From Branchiostoma floridae (lineage: Eukaryota > Chordata > Leptocardii > Amphioxiformes > Branchiostomatidae): 64,000 nucleotides of DNA. Where the stretch lies: positions 11,625,802-11,689,801 of the forward strand of contig NC_049991.1 in the NCBI RefSeq assembly GCF_000003815.2, read 5' to 3'. A program made the position numbers and the translations under genes. The notes under the pieces are model-generated. The model was given only the letters and a program-made list of their open reading frames with translations, searched no databases and had not been told where the DNA came from. Below are positions 60,368 through 64,000 of the stretch, piece by piece (within the stretch, counting starts at the first letter, position 1; each line of letters starts with the position of its first letter).

Positions 60368-63127
60368 AACATACCTAGAAGTGCTTCGCTGTACGGGAAG
60401 GGGGATCAGTTGTACACAGTTGCTCACAAAACAACGTAGAACAAACTAGGAAACGACGATTATACAAGACTTGAACAAATTTGTGACTTGAACTAGTTGA
60501 ACTGTAATATTCAACACGAAAATTGGACCCACCCAAATGTTACCTATCATTCACAGTCACATTCACCAATGCCGCAGACTTGACCTGTGTCCAAATCAAT
60601 ACAAAGGTACTTTGGGTGCTTTTTCACACAGTTGTAATGAATTGTTACGCCAAAGAACGAATGAGACATATGTCAGAGGACAAAAGAGTACTGAATCTAA
60701 CAAATCACAGCTCCCTCCCCCCGTGGAGCAGTTCCCGTTCATTAGTCATTAGTGCTGATGAATGACAGTTGTTCACCAGATCAGGTCGACGTTTACTCAT
60801 TTAACATCGTGCAACTTCTGACCTCTGGCACACTACAGAGGCGTAAATTGTTCTTAACAAAAATGTGTTTTGTGACTAGCAGCATTATATTACTTCGGTA
60901 TCCGTGTTCTTAACTCGATTGCTGATTAATCCTGGGAGCCTCCTTTGCGCATATTGCTCAGCAAAAATGATTGTGATTGGCGTATGATTATGATAAAAAC
61001 TGGCTATGTTTATGGACCCAGGGCATTGCAATAGATGACGATGACACTGCACCCTCGCTGCGACATACATTGGATATTAACTGGATTATCATGCAAAATG
61101 TAAAAGTATTACTGAAAACTTCCCCCTACCTTCACCAAACCCAAAACAGAAGGACAATATTAAAGCTATGTTTAATATCTGAATTTGATATCTCGGCAAT
61201 GATAACAGCATAGAATAGTGAATCATTTTTGATTGAAACCGATTGGTTAAGATTTTGAAATTGCTGATTATGTCGGTACTAATTCGTGAGAAGGTTGGCA
61301 ATCGGTTGGGACTCTGTCAGAGATTCCTCAGTCTGTGGCTAAAAGGGCGGGACGGTTGAGATTAGGTTAAAAACATTCGGGGCCCGGTCACAAGTAATTT
61401 CTTTACTAGTTGGGTGATAGCTAGAACAATTTACATCAATGGCGAAAAAACATTGGCCTAGCCTAAATTGGTCCGAATGTTCCTTTGTTGGCTGGTGGTC
61501 GGAAGGCCATGTTTGGCTTCGTGTAACCGGGGCTTTTACATGGGTATGTTCATCAACAAGTTCCGTCGGACGAAAGACAGACTTGCCAAGCCTAAAATCT
61601 GTTTGGTGCCAACTTACAAAGCATTGGGAAATGCTTCTTAATCCCACACTACAGTAAGGCTCAGCGGCTAAAACTACTCACCTTAAGTAGTTTTAACCGT
61701 TGATTGGCAGGTTGACAGCACTTATCAGCGATACGGACGCAGAGGTAGCCTGTCTGTCTCCTGTTATCCCACGTACCGCGAGTTATTCTTAACCCTATCA
61801 CGGTGTGCAATCTCCGGCGTGTCAGGTAGGCATTACCTACTGGCAGCTGGAGACGTCACAGACGCTTCAAACCTGTCAACGTCAAGTGGTAGACGTCTCT
61901 CGGGTTAATGATTCCTCACGAACTTGATTCCAAATTAGTCCCGGGGCGGGCAGCAATCCCCCAAGTCAAAGAGATGGCGTGTCCGCAACACCAGGGGGGA
62001 GTGCAATTATCTACAACTCTTCAGGAGTTATTTTTATGAGGAATAATAACTTACAGCCAATTATAAAACACCTACTTTGTTTTCAGGGTTGCAAACTCTG
62101 ATAATCTCAACTTGCTCCAGGGGTCCGTACGCAAAAACTCATTGAAGAATTCTGACGGATGTCACCGAAAAACAAAAGGGATTTCCCAAATCCCGTGGTA
62201 ATGTTCTTATCAAGAACGTGCGATACAGCGTAGGACTTTGATGAACATCTCTATTTTATTTTCAAAACAAATCGCCACAGACGCTCATTGTGTACGTAAC
62301 AGGGCAAAGGTGACCGTAGCTAGTGGTCGTTAAGGTCAGTGACCTTCGCCCTTACTCTATCCTCTACCATATGATGTATTACCCTGGCACAGAATTTGCT
62401 TCAAATTTTCTCATATAGACAAGCCAATTTCTCATAGATAATGGTCCACTCATAAAAATGACTCCAAAAATGTCAACCACTGCAACTGGCAGCTTTCGTG
62501 AACATGGTATGGGTAAGCCCTGCAGTATTTGCGTCTACAGTGTCTGGATATGAACAAACGGTCCATCTCTGACAGTATATTGAGTTGAGTTCTAATCCTG
62601 CTTCCCTTATTAAGTGAGTACGAAAGTAAGTCAACTACATACTATGGGAGTCCGCTATGCTGTCCGCACGGCGTCCTCGTTGTCTGAAGGGTAGACTTTG
62701 TTTTAGCATGCAAATCCGTTCTATCTGCTCTCATTAACGTAACGTAACGATTCCTGTGTGCGCACTTTACTCAACTAAGAGGATGTAATCATAGTTATTT
62801 CCCTGGGATGTGATGAGACCATCACTCCGTTAGCTCATACATTCTGCCTAAGTAGCACTCTGGCGGACTCATCAGATCCTGGGTAATATAGGATTTCGCT
62901 AAAGGTGCAGCTAGGAGCAGCAGACAATCGGGAATAGAATACAGAGTATGAAAATAAGGCTTGTGTTAGCCCGGATTATTTCGGCTCGTCTGAAATGAAA
63001 TGTCATTGGCTCATCATGCTGTCTGCAGCATGCGCAGTGCGATTTGCACATCAACATTTGCATTGATGCTCACTTCTTTCTCACAGCACACAGCCTAGAC
63101 AGAGGCAACGACATTCCCGGTCCGGTA
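60368..63127. other. Gene-free stretch, repeats only
   Basis: Holds a fragment related to the element at 18279 (61030-61115) and a short hairpin (GGCTAAAACTACT against AGTAGTTTTAACC, 61669-61700). Overlapping open frames on both strands at 61339-61657 look accidental. Confidence 0.4.
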
Positions 63128-63206
63128 ATGGAGCTGTGTAAAGTTTTCCTGTGGTCTCTTCTCTGCTTCCAGTGCTGGTGGGATTCCAGATGCCTTGCTC
63201 TAAGGG
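63128..63206 (+). CDS. Signal-peptide first exon of a third gene (partial)
   Basis: ATG followed by MELCKVFLWSLLCFQCWW, a good signal peptide, ending AGG G before a perfect donor GTGAGT (phase 1, 26 codons plus one base). Start (MEL), strand and phase resemble gene B exon 1, so a tandem nAChR paralogue is plausible. Phase 1 after a signal peptide is common in secreted proteins in general, so the family is not proven. The gene runs off the right edge. Confidence 0.45.
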
Positions 63207-63208
63207 GT

Positions 63209-63448
63209 GAGTTTTCTTTCCTATAACAGTACTACCGTTCTGACCTATCAAACGATCTTACATAAAACCTTACCCATATCAATGATTGAATTTTCTTTCC
63301 TATAGCAGTACTACCGTTCCGATCTATCAAACGATCTTACATAAAACCTTACCCATATCAATGATTGAGTTTTCTTTCCTATAGCAGTACTACCGTTACG
63401 ACCTATCAAACGATCTTACGCGAAAAACCTCACCCCATATCAATGAAT
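63209..63448. repeat. Three-copy tandem repeat, 79-bp unit
   Basis: TTTTCTTTCC recurs at 63212, 63291 and 63370 (period 79). Each copy continues TATARCAGTACTACCGTT, CGATCTTAC and CCATATCAATGA. The array begins at the donor of the signal-peptide exon ending at 63206. Confidence 0.85.
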
Positions 63449-63960
63449 AATCTCAAATTTGTTTCGGCAAGCTCACCTTTCCTATTGTCATTTCGGGACC
63501 TTGTATTACATTTACTGGTATATATAACATGTGATGCATTATCGACCATAAACATTAGCCCTGTTCTGGATGCAACGCTGTCATAATCCCTAGATACAAC
63601 AACCTAAGCATTTTCCTTTAACAAGCTAATAATGTATACCATGGTGCCATGTCATTGCGAATTACCGGACAATACGTATTACATAAAATTCGTTTTTCCG
63701 AGCGGAAATGAATATGCCTGTAATTTTTTGTACTCATTTCTCTATTATTATACATTCAGCATTAAGAATAGACATGATCATACCTACAACCTTTTGTGAA
63801 CGAAACAGCTGTACGAACTTATGCAAGTCCTAGCAGCTGTGCATAAAAGTGGTATAGGAATAAGCGGTAAAGGTTAACTATGCCGCTATCTCCTTATTTA
63901 TCTATTTATTGCCCTTGCTGTTCAGCACGCACAGTATTAAAAAAAATGTCATTCTTGCAG

Positions 63961-64000
63961 TGTCTTCACAAACTATTTACGGAGAATCCGAGATCACATA
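63961..64000 (+). CDS. Possible second exon of the third gene at the window edge
   Basis: An acceptor-like site (ATTCTTGCAG) ends at 63960. The following 40 nt are open in the frame required by the phase-1 donor at 63206 and read VSSQTIYGESEIT. Too short to recognise. A chance acceptor is possible. Confidence 0.2.

Noticed and set aside
60365-60427. Upstream extension of the minus-strand candidate to a GTG
   Set aside because: A GTG start is unlikely, and an acceptor-like CAG lies between it and the ATG.
1-64000. CRISPR arrays, operons, ribosome binding sites, phage or plasmid functions
   Set aside because: Intron structure and repeat content are those of an animal genome; no regularly spaced repeat-spacer array or bacterial gene was seen.

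Overview
The window reads as intron-rich metazoan nuclear DNA. Coding sequence is sparse and cut into short exons with canonical GT..AG borders. The space between is filled with small non-autonomous DNA transposons, foldback elements, tRNA-derived SINE copies and decayed LINE pieces. A 100-N placeholder gap lies at 18548-18647. Exon style and repeat content suggest an invertebrate deuterostome, most likely an amphioxus (Branchiostoma). This is an inference; no species-specific marker was checked.

The main content is a cluster of nicotinic acetylcholine receptor (nAChR)-like subunit genes. Gene A is on the minus strand and truncated by the left edge. Its signal-peptide exon (12842-13022) and exon 2 (4599-4723) are visible, separated by an 8.1-kb intron. 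Gene B is on the plus strand and complete. Seven exons between 38769 and 51907 join without a frame break into 1401 nt (466 aa), with a polyA signal 34 nt after the stop. It has a signal peptide, an FPFD Cys-loop, four membrane segments and a cation-type pore, but no vicinal cysteine pair in loop C, so it is a non-alpha (structural) type subunit. A third plus-strand signal-peptide exon (63128-63206) ends in the same splice phase. It may begin another receptor gene or some other secreted or membrane protein that runs off the right edge. A and B are divergent; B and the third exon are in tandem.

Layout: 1-13 kb holds the 5' part of gene A, three transposon-like units (two copies of a foldback MITE and a 422-bp hAT-type MITE with an exact 8-bp target duplication) and a LINE 3' fragment. 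13-38.8 kb is a long gene-poor spacer with SINE copies, a third foldback-MITE copy, the N gap, a pogo-like MITE and a 1.1-kb foldback. 38.8-52 kb is gene B; its introns contain a SINE tail, a TTAA-flanked element, a reverse-transcriptase fossil and hairpins. 52-63 kb has a foldback next to the end of gene B, small repeats and weak minus-strand candidate exons. 63-64 kb holds the third signal-peptide exon, followed at once by a 79-bp tandem repeat.

If the cluster is intact, its products would be subunits of pentameric acetylcholine-gated cation channels at the plasma membrane. Gene B's product would be expected to assemble with partner subunits that carry the loop-C cysteine pair.
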